In this document: positions 15,517 to 24,142 of the stretch, in pieces
Numbering within the stretch: position 1 is the first letter of the stretch
Layout of the letters: every line of letters starts with the position of its first letter
Notes under the pieces: model-generated
Databases searched by the model: none
Told to the model about the DNA's origin: nothing
The model's input: only the letters and a program-made list of their open reading frames with translations
Source of the DNA: JAGVPT01 sp964439265
GTDB taxonomy: Bacteria > Bacteroidota > Ignavibacteria > UBA10030 > UBA8401
Reading direction: 5' to 3'
Length of the DNA stretch: 64,000 nucleotides
Assembly: GCA_964439265.1 (NCBI GenBank)
Contig: CAYTOA010000013.1
Span: 14,903-78,902, forward strand
Program-made: the position numbers and the translations under genes

Positions 15517-15586
15517 ATTAGGCTGCCGGGAATTTCTATCGAATTAAATCGTTGCAGAAGGAGAAATCAGCAGACGGAGGATAACG

Positions 15587-16246
15587 ATGAAAATATTATT
15601 GATCATAGTTGGACTTGCTGTTGTTGGCGGAATCCTTTTTCAGATAGGCGCGGGAGCAGGAACGAACAATACGGAACACCAAGGAGAGGACAAATCTATG
15701 GGAACGACGGCGTTGGATACGGCGACCTTTGCGGCTGGCTGCTTTTGGTGTGTTGAAGCGGTCTTCCAGAACCTGAAGGGTGTGCAATCGATAGAGTCGG
15801 GGTACACGGGTGGATCCGTCGCCAATCCGAGCTACGATGAAGTCTGTTCCGGCTCAACGGGCCATGCGGAAGCATGCCAGATCGCGTACGATCCGAAATT
15901 AATATCGTATCCGGAATTACTTGAGGTTTTTTGGAAGACACACGACCCGACGACCTTGAATCGTCAGGGGAACGATTCGGGCACTCAATACCGGTCCGCG
16001 ATCTTTTATCACAACGTAGATCAGAAGAAACTTGCAGAGCACTACAAAAGCGAACTCGATTCATCGGGCGCGTTCGATTCTCCCATCGTGACGGAAATTG
16101 TTCCGTTTACAAAATTTTACAAAGCCGAAAACTATCATCAGAACTACTTCAATGAGCACGGGGCACAGCCATACTGTCTGTTCATCATCAAACCGAAAGT
16201 CGAAAAATTTAAGAAAGCTTTCAAGGATAGATTGAAGGCGAATTAA
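15587..16246 (+). CDS. msrA: Peptide methionine-S-sulfoxide reductase MsrA, membrane-tethered or exported
   Basis: 219 residues. A hydrophobic N-terminus (about 2-22) precedes the MsrA domain: AAGCFWCVEAVFQ with catalytic Cys52, the SGYTGGSVANPSYDEVCSG block, THDPTTLNRQGNDSGTQYRS and NYFNEHGAQPYC. MsrA reduces S-methionine sulfoxide in proteins, using thioredoxin-type reductants. The hydrophobic leader implies action in the periplasm or on exported proteins. GGAGG lies 6-10 bases upstream of the start. No msrB gene is adjacent. It sits between two glycoside hydrolase genes of predicted alpha-mannan specificity. Confidence 0.92.
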   Translation: MKILLIIVGLAVVGGILFQIGAGAGTNNTEHQGEDKSMGTTALDTATFAAGCFWCVEAVFQNLKGVQSIESGYTGGSVANPSYDEVCSGSTGHAEACQIAYDPKLISYPELLEVFWKTHDPTTLNRQGNDSGTQYRSAIFYHNVDQKKLAEHYKSELDSSGAFDSPIVTEIVPFTKFYKAENYHQNYFNEHGAQPYCLFIIKPKVEKFKKAFKDRLKAN

Positions 16247-16284
16247 AAGACCTATTCACTCGGTTTTCACTCCGCGACAATTCA

Positions 16285-17649
16285 ATGAGGGGCCGTGATT
16301 TGAATCGACTTGTTCCTTTTATCGTCCTGACCACTTTGTTGACCGCGCTTTCTTTTACAGATGCATCCGCTCAAATACGCATCGCTGATTCAGTGAGGTC
16401 GGAATTTCTCCATGCATGGAACGGATACAAGAAATATGCGTGGGGCCACGACGCCCTGCTGCCTCTGACGAAGAAGCCTCGCGATTGGTATGCAAGTCCG
16501 CTGTATATGACTCCGGTCGACGCCTACGACGTAATGGTGCTGATGGGGCTTACCGCAGAAGCCGGCGCGGCGAAGCAGTTGATCCTCGACAGCTTGTCGT
16601 TCGACAAGAATATTGAAGTGCAAAGCTTTGAGATGACGATCCGGCTGCTGGGCGGACTTCTCAGCGCTTATGAACTTGACGGAGACAAACGCTTTCTCGT
16701 TCTCGCCGAGGATTTGACCATTCGGCTGCTCCCTGTTTTCAATTCGCCGACGGGCATGCCGTACCGCTACGTCAATCTTCAAACGGGGAAAATACGGGAC
16801 TCGATCAACAATCCCGCGGAGATCGGTACCTCTCTTCTTGAATTCGGCACTCTTAGCAGATTGACGGGTAATCCGGTGTACTATCAAAAATCAAAGGCCG
16901 CACTTGTCGCGTTGTACAAGCGGCGGTCTCCGATCGGACTCGTCGGCGGGTGGATCAATGTGCAAACCGGTGAGTGGGTGGACAGCACCAGCCATATCGG
17001 CGGGGGCATCGATTCCTATTATGAATATCTCTACAAGGCGTGGCTCATGCTTGGCGACGAAGACTGCAAACAAATGGCAGAAGAGAGCCTTAACGCAGTG
17101 AACCGATACGTGGCCGATACCACGCGCGGCGGATTATGGTATGGCGAAGTTAACATGTTCAGCGGAAAGCGGACTGGTACATCGTTCGGCTCTCTCGAAG
17201 CATTTTATCCGGCCGTGCTTGCTCTTTCCGGAGACGTAGAAAGGGCCGAGGCGCTAGAACAATCGTGCTTCAGAATGTGGACCCTGTATCATATAGAACC
17301 CGAAGAGATCGATTACTCAACGATGACGGTGACCGAGAAGCCATACCATCTGCGCCCAGAAATTATTGAGTCTGCGTACTATCTCTATCGGGTCACGGGA
17401 AACACTAAATACAGGGAAATGGGATTTACATATTTCAATGATATCGTAAAATATTGCAGGACAGACGAGGCGTATGCGGCGCTGAGAGACGTAACAACAA
17501 AAGATAAATCCGATGAAATGGAAAGTTTCTTTTTTGCCGAGACTCTCAAATATTTCTACCTCCTTTTTTCGGCTCCTGAGACGTTTAATTTCGAGAGGAT
17601 AATTTTTAATACGGAGGCACACCCGCTTCGAAGGATTAAAGGGAAATAA
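16285..17649 (+). CDS. GH47-family alpha-mannosidase-like protein, secreted
   Basis: 454 residues. A signal peptide ends near DASAQ. The mature protein has the class I alpha-1,2-mannosidase blocks: FLHAWNGYKKYAWGHDALLPL, MTPVDAYDVMVLMGL, VQSFEMTIRLLGGLLSAY, IGGGIDSYYEYLYKAWL, LRPEIIESAYYLYRVTG (about 354-371) and the calcium-site motif FNTEAHPL (441-448) near the C-terminus. The three acidic catalytic positions known in GH47 fall in the FEM, GIDSYYEY and RPE blocks and are retained. GH47 enzymes trim alpha-1,2-mannose, mainly in eukaryotic N-glycan processing; bacterial members are uncommon. The gene begins 38 bases after msrA. Confidence 0.88.
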   Translation: MRGRDLNRLVPFIVLTTLLTALSFTDASAQIRIADSVRSEFLHAWNGYKKYAWGHDALLPLTKKPRDWYASPLYMTPVDAYDVMVLMGLTAEAGAAKQLILDSLSFDKNIEVQSFEMTIRLLGGLLSAYELDGDKRFLVLAEDLTIRLLPVFNSPTGMPYRYVNLQTGKIRDSINNPAEIGTSLLEFGTLSRLTGNPVYYQKSKAALVALYKRRSPIGLVGGWINVQTGEWVDSTSHIGGGIDSYYEYLYKAWLMLGDEDCKQMAEESLNAVNRYVADTTRGGLWYGEVNMFSGKRTGTSFGSLEAFYPAVLALSGDVERAEALEQSCFRMWTLYHIEPEEIDYSTMTVTEKPYHLRPEIIESAYYLYRVTGNTKYREMGFTYFNDIVKYCRTDEAYAALRDVTTKDKSDEMESFFFAETLKYFYLLFSAPETFNFERIIFNTEAHPLRRIKGK

Positions 17650-17710
17650 TGCTATGGGAACATTTTTCGCTGTATTTACTAGGTTTTCGCGTTCAACGGC
17701 TTCCAGCAAC

Positions 17711-18649
17711 ATGAAACTCCTGAGTTTAATTATCGTCATAGCCTTGGGGAGTACGGCATCGCTGTCTGCAGAACAGCCGATAGAAACGGGGTACAAAGTG
17801 GTCAACGGAGTCAGTCTCTATTACGAAGCGATTGGGGAAGGAGTCCCGATCGTCGTCGTCCACGGCGGCCCAGGCTTGGACCACGGCTATCTGCTTCCGC
17901 AGATGGCGGAATTGGCGAAAGGATACAGACTCATTTTCTACGACCAGAGGGCGATGGGGAAATCGTCAGCCGATTTTGACACGAGTCAGATGACGATGAA
18001 CAGTTTCGTGGAGGATCTTGAAGGAATTAGGAAAGCTTTCGGTCTGGAAAAAATGAATCTCATGGGCCATTCATGGGGAGGATTGGTGGCGATGTTTTAC
18101 GCGATAAAATATCCTTCTCATCTGCAGTCGCTGATCCTCGTTAATACGACGCCTGCGAGTTCGGTACTGCGAAATTTATCCTTTGGCATCATGTCGCTGA
18201 AGACCACGAAAGAAGACAGCATCGCCCAAGTGCAGATTGCGGAGACGGAAGGCTTCCAAAAGAGAGATCCGGCGGTCATGGCGAAATTCTTCCGGCTCCT
18301 TTTTCACGCATCCTTTCACAACAGACAATATGCCGACAGTCTTACGCTTTCCTTCGATTCTTCTTACGCTGCGAAAAGCGTGATGGTGCATCAGTTGAAT
18401 AACGACACGACGCTTCGTTCGTACGACATTTTTGCCAAACTCGACACTATTCAATGTCCCGTTCTTATCATCGGAGGATCGGACGATGCAGTGGTTCCCG
18501 GCGCGAATGAAAAGATCCGCGATCATCTTCACGGAGCACAATATATCCTCATGCCGGGGTGCGGCCACTTTCCGTTTGTCGAGTCGCCGGACAAGTTCTT
18601 TCCCGCGGTGAGGGAATTTCTGAAGAATCCGACGCAACGAAATTTCTGA
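17711..18649 (+). CDS. Secreted alpha/beta hydrolase, proline iminopeptidase-like
   Basis: 312 residues from the ATG at 17711, which begins a clear signal peptide ending SLSAE; an ATG at 17654 would add 19 residues ahead of it. The fold motifs are VVVHGGPGLDHGYLLPQM, FYDQRAMGKSS, the nucleophile elbow LMGHSWGGLVAMFYA, acid region IIGGSDDAVVP and the His in PGCGHFPFVE. The HGGPG oxyanion motif is typical of the prolyl iminopeptidase group, but many members have other substrates. It follows the GH47 gene closely and may be cotranscribed with it. Confidence 0.83.
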   Translation: MKLLSLIIVIALGSTASLSAEQPIETGYKVVNGVSLYYEAIGEGVPIVVVHGGPGLDHGYLLPQMAELAKGYRLIFYDQRAMGKSSADFDTSQMTMNSFVEDLEGIRKAFGLEKMNLMGHSWGGLVAMFYAIKYPSHLQSLILVNTTPASSVLRNLSFGIMSLKTTKEDSIAQVQIAETEGFQKRDPAVMAKFFRLLFHASFHNRQYADSLTLSFDSSYAAKSVMVHQLNNDTTLRSYDIFAKLDTIQCPVLIIGGSDDAVVPGANEKIRDHLHGAQYILMPGCGHFPFVESPDKFFPAVREFLKNPTQRNF

Positions 18650-18778
18650 ACAGCCAAACGCTATCAGGTGCTTCCCCCAGAATCTGTCGTTGGAGAGAGC
18701 GCCGTTGTGGAACATTATTCCAAATTCGCCGTATAGAAATTCACATTTGTTCATTATTTCGAACCTACATTGATTCCT

Positions 18779-19696
18779 ATGGTCAGCATTAATGATGTTA
18801 CGAAAAAATTCTCCGCGGTCGTCGCCCTGGACAATATTTCGCTCGATATTCAGAGCCAGGAATTCTTCGGCCTCCTCGGGCCCAACGGAGCCGGCAAAAC
18901 CACATTGATGAACCTTATCGTCGGATATCTTAACACAGACGGAGGCGCAATCACGATCGACGGAGACGCAGTATCGCAGGATACTCTCGAGTTGAGAAAA
19001 AACATCGGCTTCGTCCCTCAGTCTTTAGCGTTGTACGACGAAATGAACGCCCAGGAGAATCTCGAGATGTTCGGCAAGTTGTTCGGAGTTCCTGATGCTG
19101 TGTTGAAGCAGCGCATCGCCGACCAGCTCAAGGCCGTCGAGTTGTATGAACGTCGTAAGGACAAGGTCAAGAACTTTTCGGGAGGAATGAAACGCCGGTT
19201 AAACATCATCGCAAGCATGCTTCATGACCCCAAAGTGTTGTTGTGCGATGAGCCGACCGTGGGCGTTGATCCTCAATCGCGCAACGCGATCTTTGATTTC
19301 CTAACGGGGCTGAACAAACAAGGGAAGACGATCATTTATACGACGCATTATATGGAAGAAGCCGAGCGTTTGTGCAGCCGGATCGCGATCATCGACCATG
19401 GGAAAATCATCGCACTCGGGACGACGGATGAATTGCTCGAGAAGCTTCCGTATGAAGAGACAATCATGATCACACGGAATGACGTTACTGCTAAGCAGAA
19501 GGCGATGCTCCAGGAATTTGGCTCTCTGGAAGACGTCGACGATCATTATGAACTGAAACCAACAGCCGGATTCAAGTTATCAAGGTTCTTTGCACGCATG
19601 GAGGAGACGGGTATCAAATATCAATGGATCGAACTGCACCGGCCGACGCTTGAAGCGTTGTTCCTCCAGCTAACAGGAAGGAGATTGCGGGATTGA
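18779..19696 (+). CDS. ABC-2-type exporter, ATP-binding subunit
   Basis: 305 residues. Walker A is GPNGAGKTT, the Q-loop FVPQSLALYDEM, the ABC signature FSGGMKRRLNI, Walker B VLLCDEPTVGVD, and the H-loop IYTTHYMEEAERLC. The C-terminal extension of about 80 residues is usual for CcmA/NatA-type exporters. The ATG at 18779 is preferred to an in-frame TTG at 18770. It overlaps the permease gene by 4 bases (TTGA), so the two form an exporter with cytoplasmic ATPase and membrane partner; the cargo is unknown. Confidence 0.92.
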   Translation: MVSINDVTKKFSAVVALDNISLDIQSQEFFGLLGPNGAGKTTLMNLIVGYLNTDGGAITIDGDAVSQDTLELRKNIGFVPQSLALYDEMNAQENLEMFGKLFGVPDAVLKQRIADQLKAVELYERRKDKVKNFSGGMKRRLNIIASMLHDPKVLLCDEPTVGVDPQSRNAIFDFLTGLNKQGKTIIYTTHYMEEAERLCSRIAIIDHGKIIALGTTDELLEKLPYEETIMITRNDVTAKQKAMLQEFGSLEDVDDHYELKPTAGFKLSRFFARMEETGIKYQWIELHRPTLEALFLQLTGRRLRD

Positions 19697-21006
19697 AAAC
19701 GATCATTCAGCTGTTCAGAAACTCTTATCGGATCTTCTGGAACGACAAAGTGGGTGTCGCACTGACCTTCCTTGTTCCGCTGGCGTTGATGAGTATCTTC
19801 GGCTCGATTTTCGGCGGATCGGGAGCAGGGCCGCAGGGTATCCGGCTTGCAGTTCTAAACCAAAGTTCCGCGGCGGTCGCCAAGGAGATCGAGAATGCGC
19901 TCGACACATCCAAAGCTTTCCAGACAATCAAATCCTATAAGGACGAGAATGGAAAACAAGTCCTGTTTGATTCTGTTTCCATCAAAGAATATGTCCGCGC
20001 AGGGCGCGCTTCGGCAGCGCTCATCCTGCCGTCGGATGCATACTCAGACACGTCGCTGGGGCTGAGCCTGAAATTCTATTTTGACCCGAAGAATGATATT
20101 GAGATACAAACCACAAAAGGGTTGATCAAGCAGATCGTCTTCTCGCAATTTCCGTCGATCATATCTCAAAGCGGCTTTAAGCAAGCCGAGCGGTACCTCG
20201 GGACAAAAGAAGGGGAAGGATTTAAACGGGGAATCGCTTCGACGCTTCATAAATATTTCAAGGTCGATACCAATGCTTTCCTGCATCCGAACTTTTCTAA
20301 TAAGCTAAGCACGGGAAACGATTCGACGAAAAAGAGTTTCAATTTTATGGACAAGATCATCCGTATAGAAGAGCAACAGCTCGTCGGGCAGGACTTGAAA
20401 AATCCTTGGGCGACGCGGAGTGTCGGCGGATGGGCCATGACGTTTCTTTTGTTTACCTTGACGGCCTCGTCTTCCTCACTGTTCGATGATAGAAAATCGG
20501 GAGTCATGCTTCGGCTCCTGACCTCTCCTGTTTCACGCGTCCAAATTCTATGGAGTAAATATCTCTTCAACATGTCGCTCGGAATAATCCAATTATTGTT
20601 CATGTTCGTTGCCGGCTGGTTGTTGTTCGACGTCGACATATTTTCGAATCTTTTTAATCTGTTGTTGATCATTATCGCAGCGTCGATGGCATGCACATCG
20701 TTCGGAATGCTCCTTGCTGCTTTTTCTCAGACACGGCAACAAGCGCAGGGATTGGGTACATTTTTCATCTTAACAATGAGTGCGGTCGGAGGGGCGTGGT
20801 TCCCGACAGCTTTTATGCCGCCCACGATACAATTCTTCAGCAAGCTGACGATCGTCTATTGGTCGATGGATGGATTTCTTGAAGTTCTCTGGAGAGGTGT
20901 CGGGTTATCATCGATCCTGCCAAACCTGGGAATTCTCGTCGGGGTCAGCGTTGCAGTGAGCATCATCAGCGTACGGCGGTTCCGGAGCGGCGATATTTTC
21001 TCATAG
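19693..21006 (+). CDS. ABC-2-type exporter, permease subunit
   Basis: 437 residues starting with TTG inside the stop region of the ATPase gene. A first membrane helix (about 20-40) is followed by a large extracytoplasmic domain (about 45-245) and five more helices, the ABC2_membrane_3 layout of YhaP/NatB-type exporters. The segment near 260-280 (SSSLFDDRKSGVMLRLLTSP) is the conserved coupling region and GAWFPTAFMPPTIQ lies between the last helices. Together with the upstream ATPase it would export a lipid, peptide or drug; no cargo gene is obvious. Confidence 0.88.
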   Translation: MKTIIQLFRNSYRIFWNDKVGVALTFLVPLALMSIFGSIFGGSGAGPQGIRLAVLNQSSAAVAKEIENALDTSKAFQTIKSYKDENGKQVLFDSVSIKEYVRAGRASAALILPSDAYSDTSLGLSLKFYFDPKNDIEIQTTKGLIKQIVFSQFPSIISQSGFKQAERYLGTKEGEGFKRGIASTLHKYFKVDTNAFLHPNFSNKLSTGNDSTKKSFNFMDKIIRIEEQQLVGQDLKNPWATRSVGGWAMTFLLFTLTASSSSLFDDRKSGVMLRLLTSPVSRVQILWSKYLFNMSLGIIQLLFMFVAGWLLFDVDIFSNLFNLLLIIIAASMACTSFGMLLAAFSQTRQQAQGLGTFFILTMSAVGGAWFPTAFMPPTIQFFSKLTIVYWSMDGFLEVLWRGVGLSSILPNLGILVGVSVAVSIISVRRFRSGDIFS

Positions 21007-21136
21007 CCCGGGATAACAGCTGAACGGCCTCCCGCAAAGCCGCAGAGGCACGAAGAATTTGTTTTTAATACAATCAGGCTTTTGAGCCAATTGTGCTTTT
21101 GGTTTTATCAGAACTCCCGACTATCGCTAAGCGGCA

Positions 21137-21577
21137 ATGACTTTTATTCCCACAATCCCTCGTCGATATCTCTTTGTTTTGGCTGGGATTTTCTGGACCA
21201 TAGCCGGAGGGATCCTTTGCACGCGGGCGATGATCTGGCTGGGGATGCTCTCGCTCACTACAGCGGTTCTTGTCGCTCTAGTGAGCGTCATATGCGCTGG
21301 GGCGGGATACGTGCTGGGATTTTCAAAGATCGTCGTGAAGAATATCGTTCGGATCGACGGAATGCCGAACCGCGCGCACATTTTTGCATTTACTTCCGCG
21401 CGCGGTTATTTCATGATCGCCCTGATGATGACGATCGGAGTTACCCTTCGCAATTCATCCATCCCAAAATACTACCTGACGATTCCATATTTTGCGATGG
21501 GGATCATACTCCTCATCGGCAGTGTTCAGTTCTATCGCCGGTTCATTTTTTCCTATCGTAAATCCCCCTTCGGCTGA
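21137..21577 (+). CDS. Small four-helix membrane protein, hypothetical
   Basis: 146 residues with four hydrophobic helices in two pairs. After helix two comes GFSKIVVKNIVRIDGMPNRAHIFAFTSARGYFMI, where the charged loop and SARGYFMI motif separate the pairs. I do not recognise a named family with certainty. It lies 130 bases after the ABC permease gene and before a shared terminator, so it may belong to the same transcript. Confidence 0.6.
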   Translation: MTFIPTIPRRYLFVLAGIFWTIAGGILCTRAMIWLGMLSLTTAVLVALVSVICAGAGYVLGFSKIVVKNIVRIDGMPNRAHIFAFTSARGYFMIALMMTIGVTLRNSSIPKYYLTIPYFAMGIILLIGSVQFYRRFIFSYRKSPFG

Positions 21578-21589
21578 CCGTGCGCAGCA

Positions 21590-21622
21590 AAAAAAAAATC
21601 CCGCCGTTTGGGCGGGATTTTC
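21590..21622. terminator. Bidirectional factor-independent terminator
   Basis: Stem 21597-21605 / 21611-21619 (9 bp, loop GTTTG). An A-run lies on the left (21589-21598) and TTTT on the right, so it can end transcripts from both the membrane-protein gene (+) and the cold-shock gene (-), which converge here. Confidence 0.88.
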
Positions 21623-21644
21623 TAAAGACCGTTGTCGGCTGTGC

Positions 21645-21848
21645 TTAGACAACCGATACGTTTGTCGCTTGGAATCCTTTCGGACCCTTCTCGACTTCGA
21701 ATTCGACCTTGTCGCCTTCGTTCAAGCTCTTATAGCCGTTGCCGGTAATAGCGTTGAAGTGGACGAACACGTCTTCAGCTCCTGCTTCGCGGGAAATGAA
21801 TCCGAATCCTTTAGTTGCGTTGAACCATTTGACTGTTCCTTTTTCCAT
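21645..21848 (-). CDS. CspA-family cold-shock protein
   Basis: 67 residues: a single cold-shock (OB-fold) domain with RNP1 KGFGFIS and RNP2 VFVHFNAI, ending QATNVSVV. These proteins bind single-stranded RNA/DNA and act as RNA chaperones. The ATG at 21848 is chosen; an ATG three codons earlier directly abuts the AAAGGA ribosome-binding sequence and would leave no spacing. The ribosome-binding sequence lies in a small hairpin (21852-21875). The bidirectional terminator lies just downstream. Confidence 0.93.
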   Translation of the reverse strand: MEKGTVKWFNATKGFGFISREAGAEDVFVHFNAITGNGYKSLNEGDKVEFEVEKGPKGFQATNVSVV

Positions 21849-22205
21849 GGAACACATCCTTTCGTGTATATGTGTAACCCAAACTACCGTTGGGCAAGGT
21901 GTACGCCGAAAATACTGTCTCTTATAGCACTCATTGATGGCGATTCGACCTTGGAAGGATTCGTTCGGTTCATCAGCAGGATTCTAAAAGCTCCCAACCG
22001 GGAGATAAAGACGGTGTACTGTTTTTGGTATTGTTAATATAAACATATCTATTGTTAATTCCTAATTGAATCTTTGTTTTGCATCACGCCGAAGGTAGCA
22101 GCCCGGAAGGGCCTATGGCAGGCAGGGTATCGGTCAAATTGCGCAGATCGAGGGCAATTGGGCTGATTCTTTGATTCTCACCAATCATTTCGTATTTTCA
22201 TCATC
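21849..22205. other. 357-base spacer: cold-shock leader and GC-rich island
   Basis: Between divergent genes. The left part is the probable leader of the cold-shock gene with a hairpin at 21852-21875. Near 22086-22130 a GC-rich, structure-prone island (with CCCGGAAGGG) stands in AT-rich DNA; it does not fit the signal recognition particle RNA, and I assign no RNA family. Confidence 0.5.
21852..21875 (-). promoter_or_regulatory. Hairpin enclosing the cold-shock gene ribosome-binding site
   Basis: On the minus strand ACACAT (21870-21875) pairs with ATGTGT (21852-21857), enclosing AAAGGA in the loop and at the 3' side of the stem, 4 bases before the start codon. Such placement could make initiation structure- or temperature-dependent; this is inference. 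Confidence 0.4.
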
Positions 22206-23117
22206 ATGCGAGACAGGCTAGAATACATCGGCTACATATTCATCGGGTGGATCGTGCGGCTGATGCCGTGGGAAACCGTTAACCGGTTCGGAACAATTGT
22301 AGCATCGATCGTTTTTTATGCCATCCCGATTCGACGCTCCCTGACACTCGACCAGCTTCACAAAGCATTTCCCGGCAAAACTTCCGAAGAAATAAAAGGA
22401 ATCGCTCTTGCGGCGTACCGCAATCTTATTATCACTCTCCTCGAGGTGTTTTGGTTTTCGCATCTGAGCGCGGATAAGATAAAGAAAATTGTCAGCATGC
22501 CGGACACCAGCGTGATGGATGCGCGCCTAAAAGAAGGGAAGGGGCTGATCATGCTCGGCGGGCACTTCGGCAATTGGGAACTGATCGCTATTGCCGTGGG
22601 TCTCATAAGTCATCATCCCTTAACGATTATTGTCCAGCGCCAACGGAACAAGTACGTTGATGAATTCATGAACAAGAGCCGCACATTGTTCGGGAATAAA
22701 GTTGTAGAGATGGAAAGGGCTCCACGGGAGATTATCTCTACGCTTCGCAACAACGGTGTCGTAGCCATCCTTGCCGACCAGAGCGGCCCGCAGGAGGGGC
22801 TTTTCGTAGACTATTTCGGGCGCCCCGCGTCGACTCATCGAGGGCCGGCAGTTTTCAGTGTACGGACGGGAGCGCCGATCATCATGGCGTTTATTATTCG
22901 CCAGGCCGACGGATATTACAAAGTCGAGTTTGAAGAGGTCGACACGCACGCTGTCAGCGGCACGGACGATGAAAAAGTAGAGCAGATCACGGCCCGTCAT
23001 GTCGCGATGCTTGAAAAATATGCTTCGCGATACCCGGACCATTGGTTGTGGATGCACAAGCGATGGAAACACACGCCCCAACCCACCAGTGATAAAGTAC
23101 ATGCAGCCGCCAAATAG
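22206..23117 (+). CDS. LpxL/HtrB-type lipid A acyltransferase
   Basis: 303 residues. A membrane-anchoring N-terminus precedes the acyltransferase core with GLIMLGGHFGNWELIAIAVG (the HxxxxE catalytic motif HFGNWE), LTIIVQRQRNKYVDEFMN, AILADQSGPQEGLFVDYFG and the C-terminal RYPDHWLWMHKRWK. Proteins of this family transfer secondary acyl chains to lipid A at the inner membrane. A heptosyltransferase gene overlaps its 3' end by 17 bases, giving a lipid A / LOS core pair. Acyl specificity is not predictable. Confidence 0.9.
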   Translation: MRDRLEYIGYIFIGWIVRLMPWETVNRFGTIVASIVFYAIPIRRSLTLDQLHKAFPGKTSEEIKGIALAAYRNLIITLLEVFWFSHLSADKIKKIVSMPDTSVMDARLKEGKGLIMLGGHFGNWELIAIAVGLISHHPLTIIVQRQRNKYVDEFMNKSRTLFGNKVVEMERAPREIISTLRNNGVVAILADQSGPQEGLFVDYFGRPASTHRGPAVFSVRTGAPIIMAFIIRQADGYYKVEFEEVDTHAVSGTDDEKVEQITARHVAMLEKYASRYPDHWLWMHKRWKHTPQPTSDKVHAAAK

Positions 23118-24129
23118 GATCCTCGTTTTTCAAACAGCCTTTCTCGGCGATGTGGTGCTCACCCTGCCCCTGGTTCAAGTGCTCCACCGGGAATTTCCGA
23201 ACACCCAAATCGACTTTCTCACGACCCCGAAAGCCGCGGCAATTCTTCGGAATCATCCGGCCATCAATTCTGTGATCGAGTATGATAAGCGCGGCAGCCA
23301 GCGCGGCCTCAGAGGAATATGTTTGATCTCGCGCGCCCTCAAAGCCGGGAGGTACGATGTTGCGCTCGTTCCGCATCGATCGCTTCGCAGCGCTGTCGTT
23401 GCCGCACTGAGCGGGATTCCCCTTCGGATTGGTTTTGATGCGAGCGCCGGCAGATTTCTTTTTTCAAAAACCGTTTCTTACGAAAGAAATATACACGAGG
23501 TTGAGCGCAATCTTCGCTTTGCGGAAGCGCTGAGCATACGCATTTTGCAGAAGGAACTTCCTTCGGTGTACCCTTCTGTACAAGACGTGGATATTGTTGA
23601 CCGCTTCTTCTCCGCAACGCACATTGAACCGAAGGCCAAGCTGATCGCCATCGCTCCTGGCTCTGTCTGGAATACCAAACGATGGCTCACCGAACGGTTT
23701 TCCGAACTTGTCAAAAGGCTTTCGTCGGCAGGAATAAAAACCGTTTTGGTCGGCGGGGGAGAGGACGAAGGATTGTGCAGGCGAATCGCAGCGGAATCGC
23801 AAGGGACTGAAATTTATGTCGCGGCCGGAAAATTTACGCTTCTTCAATCGGCTGAGCTTTTGCGCCGATGCTTCGCACTTGTCTCGAACGACAGTGCACC
23901 CATGCACCTTGCCGTCGCGGTGCGAACGCCCGTCGTTGCGGTTTTTGGTGCGACTGTTCCATCGTTCGGGTTCGCCCCATACGGAGAAAAGGATATTGTT
24001 GTTCAAACGGAGGGTTTATCCTGCCGGCCGTGCAGCATTCACGGGGGCGACAAATGTCCTATCGGGACATTCGATTGCATGGTGAGAATTTCAGCCGAGA
24101 TGGTATTTGAGAAGGTTATCCACCTGTAA
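23101..24129 (+). CDS. waaF: Heptosyltransferase II-type glycosyltransferase (GT9)
   Basis: 342 residues from the ATG at 23101; the upstream open frame is a shadow of the acyltransferase gene. GT9 motifs: ILVFQTAFLGDVVLTLPLVQ at the N-terminus, IAPGSVWNTKRWLTERFSEL, LVSNDSAPMHLAVAVRTPVV and a C-terminal SCRPCSIHGGDKCPIGTFDC typical of WaaF. The enzyme would add L-glycero-D-manno-heptose to the LOS inner core, in the cytoplasm at the inner membrane. Whether the acceptor is the first or second heptose is uncertain. It runs to within 14 bases of the convergent PBP gene. Confidence 0.83.
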   Translation: MQPPNRILVFQTAFLGDVVLTLPLVQVLHREFPNTQIDFLTTPKAAAILRNHPAINSVIEYDKRGSQRGLRGICLISRALKAGRYDVALVPHRSLRSAVVAALSGIPLRIGFDASAGRFLFSKTVSYERNIHEVERNLRFAEALSIRILQKELPSVYPSVQDVDIVDRFFSATHIEPKAKLIAIAPGSVWNTKRWLTERFSELVKRLSSAGIKTVLVGGGEDEGLCRRIAAESQGTEIYVAAGKFTLLQSAELLRRCFALVSNDSAPMHLAVAVRTPVVAVFGATVPSFGFAPYGEKDIVVQTEGLSCRPCSIHGGDKCPIGTFDCMVRISAEMVFEKVIHL

Positions 24130-24142
24130 CGTTTTTCCCCGA

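Noticed and set aside
22079..22128. Possible signal recognition particle RNA
   Set aside because: Although GAAGGTAGCAGCC and CCCGGAAGGG recall its apical loop, the 5' half needed to pair (GTCAGG) is missing and the flanks are AT-rich.
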